From contig JAFFSR010000370.1 of assembly GCA_017163975.1 (NCBI GenBank), forward strand, positions 2,716,001 through 2,780,000: DNA of 64,000 nucleotides, in the 5' to 3' direction. This stretch comes from Anastatus disparis (lineage: Eukaryota; Arthropoda; Insecta; Hymenoptera; Eupelmidae). Both the position numbers and the translations under genes were made by a program. Shown here piece after piece: positions 24,173 through 35,332 of this stretch. Below the pieces are notes generated by a model. The model saw nothing but the letters and a program-made list of their open reading frames with translations, was not told the DNA's origin and did no database searches. Numbering within the stretch: the first letter of the stretch is position 1; every line of letters starts with the position of its first letter.

Positions 24173-26014
24173 TCATCGTACCTACTTATTATGCATGATT
24201 CGATATAATAATGTATGCTTTCTGAAATTCTACATACAGGGTGAAATTTCTATCTTTTAAATAGCATAAAAATGATGAAATTCTATTAATTCCAAAACAA
24301 AAAATAATTTGAATAATTAAAGTATATAAAATTGATAGTATCAATTAATTTTTTAAATTATAAAGTATTAACTTTATAATACTGTTGGGTGGACTATTAG
24401 CACGATGGATGTAAACATTTTGCTGATCACACCCTGGAAGGGTGCTCTAAATTACCATGTCGTGCACTTTAAAGATAACAAGTATCTTTAAAAGATAGCA
24501 ATAAAATAATATCTGATATAAGTATTATTTCAATAAAAAAAACTTAGTCTAAACTAAATTTGTGCAGCTACCAGCTGATTCATCCTATATCTACTATCTG
24601 TTTCTGTAAATAGAAATGCAGTACACATGAGTTCGGGCGTACTGGGAAGAATTAAGATGATTCCTCCCGTTAGGTCGTGTTTGAGTGATAATCCGAAACA
24701 ATACATTCAGTATATCTGTATATTCCTGTTTATAGTATTGAATTATATATATTTAGATATACTGTAGAAGAATATATGCATAGTTTTATGGATTATGATA
24801 CGAGTTTCACCTGGAGGGACATTTTTTTTTATTAGTATAATGGGTTTTTAAGGTCTCTGGGAGCGCCTTAACGTGAAAATTGGAAAATTCCGGGTTAATC
24901 TCGATATATTACAGCCCAGAGTGTCTCAAAAAATAAAATTTCACTAAAAAATATTGCAAACGGAAGTGTAAAATACGAGGGCTAGGCTGTGTATTGGCAA
25001 AAATACGCAAAAAAACGTTTTTTTCCTTTTTGACGTTGTTCCACCACTTTTAAAGATTTAAAAAAATTTTTACATACTTTTGGTGCATAAATAAATATTA
25101 TATATTTTTTCCAAAGTGTCGTCTATCTTAGTTTTCAAAATATCTCAAGAAAAAATTTTCAAACGTCTCTAGAAATTTGAATTTCGCACTTACAAAAAAA
25201 TCATCGGAGACTAATTTATAGGGCTTCAAAAAACTTAAATTAAAAAAAAAAGAGTATTCTAGCTTAAAAATTGACGGAGATAGAGCTAAGAGACTCAAAA
25301 AATTAAAAATTGCGTTTTTGAGGTTAGGTTTAGGTTTAGAAGGCTGAAAATTTGAATAGAGGTATATTTTTTTATATAGAATATAATGGCTATATCAGTT
25401 TTTCTCTCTGCTCCTGGGGCCAGTTGAAGGCCCGGATGCAATAAGGGCATTTACGCTCGGAGCACGCAAAACTGAAGTCACTTGAAAGTAAAAATTTTAT
25501 TTTCTTCAAATAAATTTCAAAAAATTTGAGGTTGTAAAACTCATCATGCTGCATCTTTTTTATATTAACAGTTTTTTTATAAAATTATTATTTTTCAAGA
25601 AAAAAATTAAAAACGAGAAAATTTTTTACATTAAATTTTAATACTTCTTTAAACTTAAATCGTTGTAATTTGAATAAATATTAACCGATTTCGCTGAAAT
25701 TTGAAATACATTTTCTAAATATCATAGCGAAACTTATGATAATTATAAAAAAAATTAATTCTTAAATAGTTAGTCGCAAGTGTTTATTAATTAATACAAA
25801 TTACAAATTGTGCGTTTATAATGTACTCGAGAAAAAAGTATCGAGGGAACTTTCAAGTACAAGAAACTTGTAGCGAGAAAGTTTTTTGGTTTTGGTATAA
25901 AGAAGATTTGTGGAAAGTTTGAAATCAATTGATAAATAATTAAAAAAAAATTTTTAACAAAAAAAAAAACCGACTTCAAAGAAGGATTGAGAACCTCCTC
26001 CTTTTTGAAGTTGG

Positions 26015-26407
26015 TTAACGGCAGGCCGGAGTAGAACCTGATACCGACCGAGTAACAATTGAGTTGTTTGTTATTTACTCAAGTATTAATCGGTGTATCT
26101 TCAAAATAATGGTTGATCGCAATAGATATTATTATTATGAATATCTATGCACAAGAAAAAAAAAATCTACCGATTTGTTTTTGAGAAAAGTAAGGAACGC
26201 CGAAGTAAAAGATTATGTTTATAATATTTTCGCGTTCCTTACTTTTCTCAAAAACAAAGCGATAGATTTTTTTTTTCTTGTGCATAAATATTTGTAATAA
26301 TAATATCTATTGCGCATAACCTTCAATTTGCAGATACACCGATTAATACTTGAGTAAATAACAAAAATGCCAATTAGACAAGGACAGCGAATCCGGCCTG
26401 TTCTTAA
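26015..26407. mobile_element. TTAA-flanked foldback MITE (family 4), copy 1
   Basis: The ends are TTAACGGCAGGCCGGAGTAG and CCGGCCTGTTCTTAA. The left arm AAATCTACCGATTTGTTTTTGAG is mirrored across a centre near 26210, where AAAGATTATGTTTATAATA lies. The second and third copies are at 26698-27090 and, inverted, 62541-62933. Just left of it lies a small hairpin ACCGACTTCAAAGAAGG / CCTTTTTGAAGTTGG that is also absent from the opposite arm of X, so it arrived with or beside this insertion. Confidence 0.85.
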
Positions 26408-26697
26408 TAAAGATATAATAACATTTACAAGTAGCGCGCATGCGGTCGAGCGCTGCAATTTTCTTATAAGTTAGATTCTCAGTGAATATTACGTCAACTG
26501 AATGACTCTTGGTAATATTATTTGGAAAAGGCAATAATAAAAATATAATATAATATATATTAGAAGTAAGTAAACAAATAAATAAATAAACAAAAATCTG
26601 TAATGTAATTATTTAATAATTAAATAATTACATTACAGATTTTTGTTTAATACTGATTTTTTGATTGTTTTAAAGGATTTCTTTTTTATTTTGTCTG

Positions 26698-27090
26698 TTA
26701 ACGGCAGGCCGGAGTAGAATCTGATACCGACCGAGTAACAATTGAGTTGTTTGTTATTTACTCAAGTATTAATCGGTGTATCTGCAAATTGAAGGTTATG
26801 CGCAATAGATATTATTATTACAAATATTTATGCACAAGAAAAAAAAAATCTATCGCTTTGTTTTTGAGAAAAGTAAGGAACGCGAAAATATTATAAACAT
26901 AATCTTTTACTTCGGCGTTCCTTACTTTTCTCAAAAACAAATCGGTAGATTTTTTTTTTCTTGTGCATAAATATTTGTAATAATGATATCTATTGCGCAT
27001 AACCTTCAATTTGCAGATACACCGATTAATACTTGAGTAAATAACAAAAATGCCAATTAGACAAGGACAGCGAATCCGGCCTGCTCTTAA
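26698..27090. mobile_element. TTAA-flanked foldback MITE (family 4), copy 2
   Basis: Nearly identical to copy 1 with the central segment inverted (GCGAAAATATTATAAACAT here). TTAA is at both outer edges (26698-26701, 27087-27090). The opposite arm of X lacks it, so it entered after X formed its palindrome. Confidence 0.85.
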
Positions 27091-27094
27091 ACCT

Positions 27095-27482
27095 TTTTTT
27101 CTTTCGCATTAGTAATATGAGTTTTCTAAGAACACAAAATGTAATATTTTTAAACAATATAATGTTGGGATTGATATTTATAAAACTAAACATATATGCG
27201 TATGTACGTTCACTCTTAGGAATATTTTGCTACCAGTCTTCTTTTGTTTAACGATTAGACTTGTAAAATTGTACAGCACGAGGAACGAAAATTATTTTAT
27301 ACTCATAATGGAATCAAAAAACGGTCGGAAGAGAACGATGTCTCATTTCTTGTTCTTTTCTAACCGTTTTTTGATTCCATTATTCCCTGTGCTGTACAAT
27401 TTTACAAGTCTAAACGTTAAACAAGCGAAGACTAGTAGCAAAATATTCCTATTATGTTAAGACCACAGCACTTGCCTAAATC

Positions 27483-27569
<87 letters not shown>

Positions 27570-27725
27570 AACAAAATTCATAATAATGTTTATATAGAAG
27601 AAGAGTGAACGTACACACGCATATATGTTTACTTTTATAAATATAAATCCCAACATTATATTGTTTAAAAATATTACACTTTATGTTTTTAGAAAACTCA
27701 TATTACTAATGCGAAAGAAAAAGAG
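27095..27725. repeat. Centre of the X palindrome with (TA)n microsatellite
   Basis: TTTCGCATTAGTAATATGAG at 27112 pairs with CTCATATTACTAATGCGAAA near 27715. AATGGAATCAAAAAACGGT at 27308 pairs with AACCGTTTTTTGATTCCATT at 27362, so the centre is near 27340. A TA repeat of about 80 bp (27485-27567) interrupts only the right arm. The frames 27227-27460 and 27656-27432 are open stretches of the palindrome and of the microsatellite. Confidence 0.8.
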
Positions 27726-28297
27726 ATTTAAAAAATTAAAAAATCAGTATTAAACAAAAATCTGTAATTTAATTATTTAATTATTAAATAATTACATTAA
27801 AGATTTTTGTTTATTTATTTATTTGTTTGTTTATTTATATGTTTATTTACTTCTAATAAATATGATATTATATTTGTATTATTGCCTTTTCCAAATAATA
27901 TTACCAAGAGTCATTCAGTTGACGTAATATTCACTGAGAATCTAACTTATAAGAAAATTGCAGCGCTCGACTGCATGGGCGCTACTTGTAAATGTTGTTA
28001 TATCTTTTTTAATTATTTATCAATCGATTTGGAACTTTTCACAAATCTTCTTTATACAAAAACCAAAAACTTTCTCGCTACAAGTTTCTTGTACTTGAAA
28101 GTTCCCTCGATACTTTTTTCTCGAGTACATTATAAACGCACAATTTGTAATTTGTATTAATTAATAAGCAATTGCGACTAACTATTTAAAAATTAACATT
28201 TTCTATAATTATCATAAGTTTCGCTATGATATTTAAAAAATATATTTCAAATTTCAGCGAAATCGGTTAATATTCACTCAAATTACAACGATTTAAG

Positions 28298-30480
28298 TGT
28301 TACATCCGCATAATCACGGATGTACGAAAAATCACTTTTCGTTTTAATTTTTTTTCAACCTTTTGTTATACATATAAATGTGCGTACGTATATATAATTA
28401 TATATACGCATATACATTATGCATGCAAATAAACATATTTATTTGCAGTTCTCTCCCTAAATAACATTAATAAATACATATAAGTAGATAAATAAATGAA
28501 TCTTTTAGTAATAAGGAATATACTGTATTAAAAAATAAATTTAGTTTTTCTCATCCCCTGGCGAAAAGTACGTCAAAAGACGTCTACTTTCTAAGAGAGA
28601 AGTTAAGCATTATCCACGGCGGCTCGGCGCACTAGCGATGCGCAATCGTGTTGACGCTCTGTTTTTCACGGCAGTTAAGAATAGAGAGGGCTACGTCTAT
28701 CCTTCTCTGTCCGCCGGCTTTAGACATTGACTCTCTCCCTCTCTCTTTCTTTTTCATACAGAATAGAGAGGGTTGCGTCTATCCTTCTCTGTCCACCGGC
28801 TTTAAGAATTGACTCTCTTTCTCTCTCTTTCTTTCTCTTATATGTACTATAAAGGTGGCCGCGAATGGAGGGGGCTATGGCTAGCCTTCTTTGCCGGTTA
28901 CAACAAGCAGTATCTTTTTCTTTATCTTTCTTATATAGCAATTTTAAATATTTTATTATTAAAACCTAATTTGTTTTATTTTGTGAATTATAAATTGCAG
29001 TGTGTTATAAAGTGTGTGAATTAAAAAGTGTGTAAATTATAAAATGTGTGTGAAATATTGATGGTTTATTTTAATGATTTATCATCAGTGGGAGAGGGGC
29101 AGAGAAGGATAGAGCATACTCGGTCGAAAGCAGCAGGCGATTCATCGCGGTATTTTTATTTTAATGATTTATCATCAAAAACGAATTATCACAAAGGGTA
29201 AGCTGGACGTACTTTTCGCCGGAGACAAGAAAAAATCGTATATTTACCTAGGGAGAAAAGTTGACCAGCAATTGTTCGCGTATTTGCCCCCTCGCTGCGC
29301 TCGGGGGCAATCTATACGCGAACATTTAATGGTCAACTTTTCACCCTCGGTGAATAATATACTATTCTTGTTATAGTCTTAAGAGAAAAGCAGTAAGTTC
29401 GCGCGCCGTATACGCTACCTCAGCATTTTTAGGCGTGATAAGAAGATATCTTCTGTCACCGAATGTGAGATTTTAAAGAGTTTCTCACGGCCGAACTGAC
29501 CAATGGGACTCTTTTAAATTTTGACAAACTTGTATTTTATTTCTAGATTTGTACCTTTCTTGCAGAGAAAAATAATTTTAATAAGTCAGTCTGCAGTCAG
29601 TTCTCCCGAGCAACAGTACAAGCAAAAGAGAGAACCTCAATAAAAAAAAACTTGTAAACTCGCGCTGAATTCTACTACGCTAATAGTTTTTTTTTGTTGC
29701 TTCTTAAATTGATTTCTTTTACATAAAAAGGAAATCAAGCAACGTAAGTTCGGAACGCGCTTAGATCAACAAGTTATTTTCTTTTTCGCTGGCTTATCTC
29801 TCAATATACGCGACTTACTGTGTTTAAAATATTTCTGCAAAATTTAATCGCAAAGTGCCAATAATAAATAAAAAAGGAGAATTTTAACAAAAAAAGGAAC
29901 TGCGCGACGCACCTCTTTTACGATTAAATTAGATAAAACAAATATAAATCTCCTACATTCTGTACGTAAATAATAAACCAATCTACGGAGAAAAAGGACA
30001 TTTTTTTGAAAATTTTTTGTAGCTGCGCGATTGAACTCACAGCTTACTAATCAATTTAACAATAAGAATAAATAAACAAATTGCGCAAATAATCAAAAAT
30101 TATAATTAAAAAAATATTCGCTAGTAATCGCACAATCGACTTGTTTATGAACTGTAAATCAAAGTTTTATGAATATAATTATAAAATATATTTTTCGAAT
30201 CGTGCTAGTGGAAAAGTTCAACTCAATAAGTAGATTTTAATTAACTGGTTCTTGGTCATAATTTATTTAACAACCCAACCAACTACAAGCAGGCAACCAG
30301 AAGGGAGCACCACGCCACATTTCAACACTAATCAACAAAAATTTAAGTTATCTACGACCACGCAGCCAACCCATAAAAAGGTAAGTGATTCGGCTCCTCT
30401 ACCCTGCATACGAGACAAGAAATATCTCACGATTTAATATAACGTCCGAGTAAACCTATTTAAGGTGACCGGACATAACA
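28298..30480 (+). repeat. 5' LTR of Z (2.18 kb)
   Basis: It begins with a hairpin TACATCCG..CGGATGTA. An 82-bp tandem pair (AATAGAGAGGG.. at 28680 and 28762, with a third weaker copy near 28860) adds CT-rich tracts. An inverted repeat CTGGCGAAAAGTACGTC (28557) / GACGTACTTTTCGCCGG (29206) brackets 0.65 kb, and a GC-rich hairpin GTTCGCGTATTTGCCCCC lies near 29275-29320. The last 976 bp (from about 29504) are repeated at the right end as the 3' LTR. Confidence 0.75.
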
Positions 30481-32023
30481 AATGGTGACAGCGACGGTGG
30501 GATATTTCTTGTCAAATAACTAATAAGCACTAACAAATTCTTTTTTTTATTACTAACAACCTGCTTTTTTATGCTAATTAATTACACTCGAAATGCTCTC
30601 TATCACAGGGAAACGCTAAATAATATTAGACATAATACTTGTTTTAGATAAGCATAGAGTAAAGATTTTTTCGATCTGTTAACTTATTTATAATTGATAA
30701 ATCAAAAATAAAATCTAATAACGCCTTTCTTATTTGAAATACATTGTTCAAAACGTTCTCTATCGCAGGGAAACGCTAGGTAACTAGACAAAATACTTGC
30801 TTTAGATGAACGTAGAACTAATATTTTCAATTCTTGATTTGTTTATAAATTGATTACTCGAAAACCAAATATTTGAAGCGTTCTCTATCACAGGGAAACG
30901 CAAGACAAAATACTTGTCTTAGATGAGCGCAGAACCAGTGTTTGAGATATTAATTTATTTATAAATCAATTACTTGGAGAAGAATAAAAAAGAAAAGGAA
31001 AAAATACCAAATAAATTGTTCAAAACGTTCTCTATCGCAGGGAAACGCTAGATAACTAGACAAAATACTTGCTTTAGATGAGCATAGAACATTTATTTCA
31101 ATTCTTATTTATTTATACATAAATTAACAAACAAATCAATAAATCTAACATTAAGTAAAAGTAAATACTTTACTTCTTTCTGTTTCTATAACTAAAATTT
31201 TTCTGAAATAACAATCTTTACCTTACAAATAGCTAAAATAAAAACCTAGTCAATTAGCTTATCTAACGCAAGGCGTAAGATTAAACTAACGCTTATACAT
31301 TTGCTTTTAATTATTCCTTTGCTACTTTTTCTTATGTTATTATGAAGTGAACCATTTTTTTTTCTTTCTTTGCAAATGTAAATCTGCACTAACTGAGTTA
31401 AAAATTAATGTTTTTTTTTTGTTGTTTTTTTTTCTTTCTCCTTTCTTTTTTTAATTTTTCTTTGTTTTTTCTTTCTCTTCTTCTTTCTTTTTTTTCCCTC
31501 TCTCTGACAGGGTTTACAGTTTTTGAGCCTCACGGCATAAAACTCGTAAATTATTTTTTCATGCTTAACAGCATTTAAAAATTTCTGGTGGAGAGTGAAG
31601 AAAAAATTTTTTTTTCAATCATAACGTTTTATTCCTTGAGGGTCTTGTAGGTCTTGAGCCTCACGGCATAAAACTTGCAATTCGCCGTTTGTGCTTAACA
31701 GCACGAAGGGCTCAACTTGAAGAAAATAAAAAAGGGAAGAAACAAGTTGACCCTATATCTGAAAGTTTATTTTCAATTTTGGGCTTGTATCTATCGAGCC
31801 TCACGGCATATAGTGCTAGTTCTCTTTTATCGTTTAACAGCGGCAAAAGACTTGGAAAGAGAAAAGAAACAATTAGGTGTTGGAGCAATTTCTTCTAATA
31901 AATATTTTTTTTCCTCCTTCTCTTCTTTTTTCTTTTCTTCCTCTCTTCAAATAATCATTTTTTTTTCTTTTTGGTTTTGTTTTTTTTCTTTTTTTTCTGC
32001 TTTTCTCCTTATTTCTCCAGTAA
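30481..32023 (+). other. Leader of Z: primer site and two sets of repeated RNA-like motifs
   Basis: TGGTGACAGCGACGGTGGG two bases after the LTR is the likely tRNA primer binding site. Four copies of CGTTCTCTATCRCAGGGAAACG at 30592, 30752, 30878 and 31024 each can pair as GCGTT/AACGC stems, and each is followed by an ACTTGYTTTAGATGARC element. Three copies of GAGCCTCACGGCATA at 31525, 31656 and 31796 follow, each with a TTAACAGC further on. T-rich tracts follow. The repeats suggest a structured packaging or translation leader; that role is inference. Confidence 0.65.
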
Positions 32024-32350
32024 ATGACAGATAATAAAAGGAGAGGCCTTGGCCCTAAGATAAGGCAAACAGCAGATAAGCTAAGTCTGCAAGGAGAGGC
32101 CAGAGCGCGGTTTATAGGGTGGGTCAAAGAAAACGACATTAATCTAGAGCCACAATTTCTACTACCGAGAAAGAAAATCGGCTCAAAAAGAGGTTTAGTC
32201 GTTAACCCATACGTAATCGACACGCCAGCTAAATATTTAATAACTCCCCCCCGGATACGACAACCGCAACAGCAGCGCGTTGTAATCGATTTGAGTCTCG
32301 AAGAAGTACAACCCGCACCAGCTCCGCTATCGCCCTTGCAAGTTGACTAA
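32024..32350 (+). CDS. Small upstream ORF of Z, unknown function
   Basis: 108 codons from ATG, intact, in a different frame from gag and ending 247 bp before it. The product is basic at the N-terminus (MTDNKRRGLGPK), has a predicted helical middle (KLSLQGEARARFIGWVKEND), and a Pro/Gln-rich tail. I recognise no domain and no Cys/His motif. Its preservation while pol has several stops is compatible with a real accessory product, but a short chance frame cannot be excluded. Confidence 0.4.
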   Translation: MTDNKRRGLGPKIRQTADKLSLQGEARARFIGWVKENDINLEPQFLLPRKKIGSKRGLVVNPYVIDTPAKYLITPPRIRQPQQQRVVIDLSLEEVQPAPAPLSPLQVD

Positions 32351-32597
32351 GCCGGTCAACATATGCAGTCGGAAAATAATCTAATTACTATCGATTAAAA
32401 AAATTTTTCTTATATCGCGTTTCCTTTCTTCTATAAGTAAGGAGCATTTTATTTAAAATTTCTTTTTCTTCTCCTTTTTCTCAAAATTAACCTAAGAAAT
32501 CAATCTTTATATACATAAATAACAATTTATAATAATAATTGCACAAGCGATAATCTATTTTGTTTTTAAATAGCCTAGATTTTAAATATCTTATAAA

Positions 32598-34160
32598 ATG
32601 GCTACCGGAGGAATTAACAACAAAGATTTGCCGCTCACCGAAGAGGAGTTGAGACTATACGCTAACAACTTAAAAGAACGCGAACAAAGAATTAAGGATT
32701 TAGAACAAGCGCTAGGGAATCGTGAGAAGAAAGTCCAAAGTAAGGCAGAACGGTTAAAGCAGGACGCGATGGAGTCGTTAAATGTAGAAAAGGAACGCGT
32801 TCAAATGCTTGAAAAGGAACTCGAAAAAGAAAGAAAACGCCGTGAAAATCTTGAAATTGCCATATCAGATACTGCCTCTAGTGTATCAAATTTTCCCTTA
32901 GCACAAACTAATAAAATAGATTTGGGATCTCAAAATAAAACGAATTTGAGGTTAAAGCCAATAGACGAAACCGAGGAGTCGACAGAGGACGTGATAACTC
33001 AATTAGCAAAAATGCGTTGTGACATAGATCGAATGCGTGCAACTCGCTCAACGTCCCCCGCACCGCAAGCACAGCAAACATTACCACCAGACCCAGTATC
33101 AAGACCTCATAATAACCTAGCAAAACCACAGAATTCCTGGACTGTGCCACCAAGCATTTACATAAAGGAGGCCTTAAACAGTATACCAAAATTTGATGGA
33201 ACAAACTTAATACCTTTTGTCAGAGCCTGCAAACGTGCAACTCAAATAGTTCCTCAGCACCTTGAGAGAGAGTTAATAAAGTTAGTAAAAAATAAACTTG
33301 AAGACAAAGCGTATATCGCATTCGAGCACAATTATTTCGGAACATTGGACGAATTCGTCGACAGACTAGAATCCGTTTTTGCCCCCACAGAAACTCTAAG
33401 CAATCTAAGAGGTAAAGTTGATCAAATTCATAAGGGAAGGAACAAGTCACTGCTTAATTTTATTACACGAATCGTTGACCTTAAAGAAGCTATTATCGAT
33501 CGAAAACGTTTCGATATGAGCAATGAATTAACTCGTGACGAACTTCCTGAAATCGAAGAAGATATAATCGAAGGATTTCGAGACGGCTTACCGCCGGAAT
33601 TTAGGCAAAGGCTCAAAAACCCAGCAAACTTAACTCTGAACGAAGTATTCGACGACGCAATCACGGTAGATAAGCAGATTGATAGGGACAACTTGAAGCA
33701 TGGATATAAGATCAACGAAAGAAATAAGAATCTTTATGAAAATAGACGAGATACGAACAAAGCAGCAGCTGTTAAACCGGATGTGCCACGAGCAACCACA
33801 TCTAATCAGGGGAGATACAACCAGACTAACAACCAATCAAATGACGGAAGCAAAAGTCATAATAACAATTACCAGATAAAAATATGTGCCTATTGCAAAA
33901 ACAGAGGTCATGTAAAGGAAGAGTGCCGTAAATTAAAATGGGTCAAAGAGAATCAACAAAAAAACGAGACGAACGCTCCAGCGAAGGGCGTTCCTGGAGC
34001 GGCAACCGAGAAAACGCGTCCAGTGAACGCGATTGTAACAGAACTTACATCTACACTGTCAACTGAGAAGAAACAACGCCAATCGTCATCGTGGAATCCC
34101 CACAATTTCAACATAATTTCGTTGAAGCTATGGTTGATTCAGGTGCGCAGCCCAATATAG
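32598..34160 (+). CDS. gag: Gag polyprotein of Z
   Basis: An intact frame of 520 codons. Residues 15-90 form a charged coiled-coil (LKEREQRIKDLEQAL and following). The capsid segment starts near residue 195 (SIPKFDGTNLIPFVRACKRA) and shows the Gypsy Gag pattern. A single CCHC zinc knuckle CAYCKNRGHVKEEC is at residues 430-443. The last part overlaps the protease frame. Gag would assemble the particle and bind genomic RNA. A heptamer A AAA AAC in the gag frame at 33959-33965 is placed for -1 frameshifting into pro-pol. Length and order are usual for errantivirus-like Gypsy elements. Confidence 0.85.
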   Translation: MATGGINNKDLPLTEEELRLYANNLKEREQRIKDLEQALGNREKKVQSKAERLKQDAMESLNVEKERVQMLEKELEKERKRRENLEIAISDTASSVSNFPLAQTNKIDLGSQNKTNLRLKPIDETEESTEDVITQLAKMRCDIDRMRATRSTSPAPQAQQTLPPDPVSRPHNNLAKPQNSWTVPPSIYIKEALNSIPKFDGTNLIPFVRACKRATQIVPQHLERELIKLVKNKLEDKAYIAFEHNYFGTLDEFVDRLESVFAPTETLSNLRGKVDQIHKGRNKSLLNFITRIVDLKEAIIDRKRFDMSNELTRDELPEIEEDIIEGFRDGLPPEFRQRLKNPANLTLNEVFDDAITVDKQIDRDNLKHGYKINERNKNLYENRRDTNKAAAVKPDVPRATTSNQGRYNQTNNQSNDGSKSHNNNYQIKICAYCKNRGHVKEECRKLKWVKENQQKNETNAPAKGVPGAATEKTRPVNAIVTELTSTLSTEKKQRQSSSWNPHNFNIISLKLWLIQVRSPI

Positions 34161-34912
34161 CCAAAATAGGCATTTTTAACGGAGACGTAATGGTTAACGA
34201 ATCAAACCGACCATTGTTAAGAGGAATATCGGGAACCGATATACCTTCGATTGGTACATGTGTCATTGACATATACGGATCCCCAACAGAGGTCATTATA
34301 GTTGCCAATGACTGTCCGATGAAAACAGAAGCAATTATAGGTTCAAACTTCTGTGAGCAGCACGGTGCAAGCCTCGATTTCTATCAAAAGGCACTAATTT
34401 TCGAGGACAAAACCTAGCCTTTCGTAAATTTAAAAGACGTTAAGAGAATACCTGCTCTAGCAACCGCAACTGTACGTTTTCCGTTGAATAACCCAGAAGA
34501 AGAATATGGCTATATTAGGAAAATAAAATTTAACGAAAAAGGCATAGTGGCAGGAAACATCATGGCAATCAACAACGGAGGCTACGTTGACATAAAAATA
34601 TTCAATACCAATATCTTTGATATCGACCTAAAAATAACACCGCTAACTCTAGAACCAACACAGAAATATTATCAGCATCGTAACGAGAAAATTTTTATAG
34701 ACAAAGATAGCACTCTCTTCATGGATATAGAAGATATAAAAGAAATTAACGTTACGAACCAAGCACCTTCTCTTATTTCTATGCAGGCCAATGTAGATGA
34801 TGCAAGGTCAGCCAACGAACTAATCAACGACTTAATTACTTTCGAATATGGTGAAGAATACGATCGAGTCTTTCAGAGACGCTACTCAGACAGTACAATT
34901 TCGTCCGGTTAG
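33966..34912 (+). pseudogene. Protease region of Z pol, interrupted by stops
   Basis: In the -1 frame relative to gag, coding-like sequence starts right after the slip site, is hit by a TGA at 34064, then gives VEAMVDSGAQPNI (34120-34160), the retropepsin active site with DSG, and AIIGSNFCEQHGASLDF near 34345, the second conserved block of the fold. A TAG at 34415 interrupts it. The same frame continues from 34418 through 34912 with sequence that should link protease and RT. The protease would process Gag-Pol. Confidence 0.75.
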
Positions 34913-35262
34913 CGGAACAAAAAGGCACATCGTTTTTAATTTGAAAAAAGGGACACGTCGTTTTGAGGTTGAAAAAAATGACATATCAGCTTTTTATTTA
35001 AAAACCGGACAACTCGCTTTTAAAGTTGAAAAAAGAGACACGTCGTTTTGAGTTTCGAAAATGGGACATGTCGTAGATGTTTTATTTAAGAGAATTTAAA
35101 ATACCAAAATTAGTTTAAAAAATTTTTCATTTTTAATTTAAAAGTCTCAAAAATGTCTGTATATTATGCATTTTCACTTTGACATATCAAATTAATGAAA
35201 TTTGTATTTTTCAATAAATTTTTGAATTTAGATAAAAAATATGAGTAACTACAATGTTAATG
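34905..35262 (+). other. Non-coding break within pol of Z, with short tandem units
   Basis: No frame is open through here. Four to five imperfect units of about 30-35 bp carry GGGACACGTCGTTTTGAGG-TTGAAAA-type sequence (34920-35065), then plain AT-rich sequence follows to a TGA at 35261. This probably is an insertion or a replaced segment, because coding resumes in the original pol frame afterwards. Confidence 0.5.
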
Positions 35263-35332
35263 AAACATTTGCTCATCTTCCGAAGAAGATCTTCAAATTC
35301 AAGAAAATATAATTCCTAAATCTAAGGTTCCT

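Larger units (their letters stand above)
20977..25421. mobile_element. Y: 4.4-kb foldback element with arms of about 840 bp
   Basis: 20977-21812 is the reverse complement of about 24585-25421 (ends GCCCCAGAAGCAGAGAG and CTCTCTGCTCCTGGGGC), with only scattered differences. It appears inserted between GAATT and AGTT(GAAGG) of element X, consistent with a 4-bp duplication AATT with one later change. The 2.77-kb centre is AT-rich and without a credible gene; a 68-codon frame at 21693-21899 and a 73-codon minus frame at 24064-23843 show no domain. The X/Y junction could also reflect related elements recombining. Confidence 0.65.

Noticed and set aside
24380..24480. tRNA-like fold near CACCCTGGAAGGGTG
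   Set aside because: Only a small stem; no anticodon arm or A/B box in proper positions. No tRNA or rRNA was found in the window.
26064..26297. 77-codon frame, also at 26818-27009 and 62651-62884
   Set aside because: Same frame in all three copies of the family 4 foldback; it is palindrome arm sequence, not a gene.
27432..27656. Minus-strand frame with a long Ile-Tyr run
   Set aside because: Product of the (TA)n repeat in the right arm of X.
30252..30437. 61-codon frame, repeated at 40807-41055
   Set aside because: LTR sequence of Z, present in both LTRs; not protein-like.
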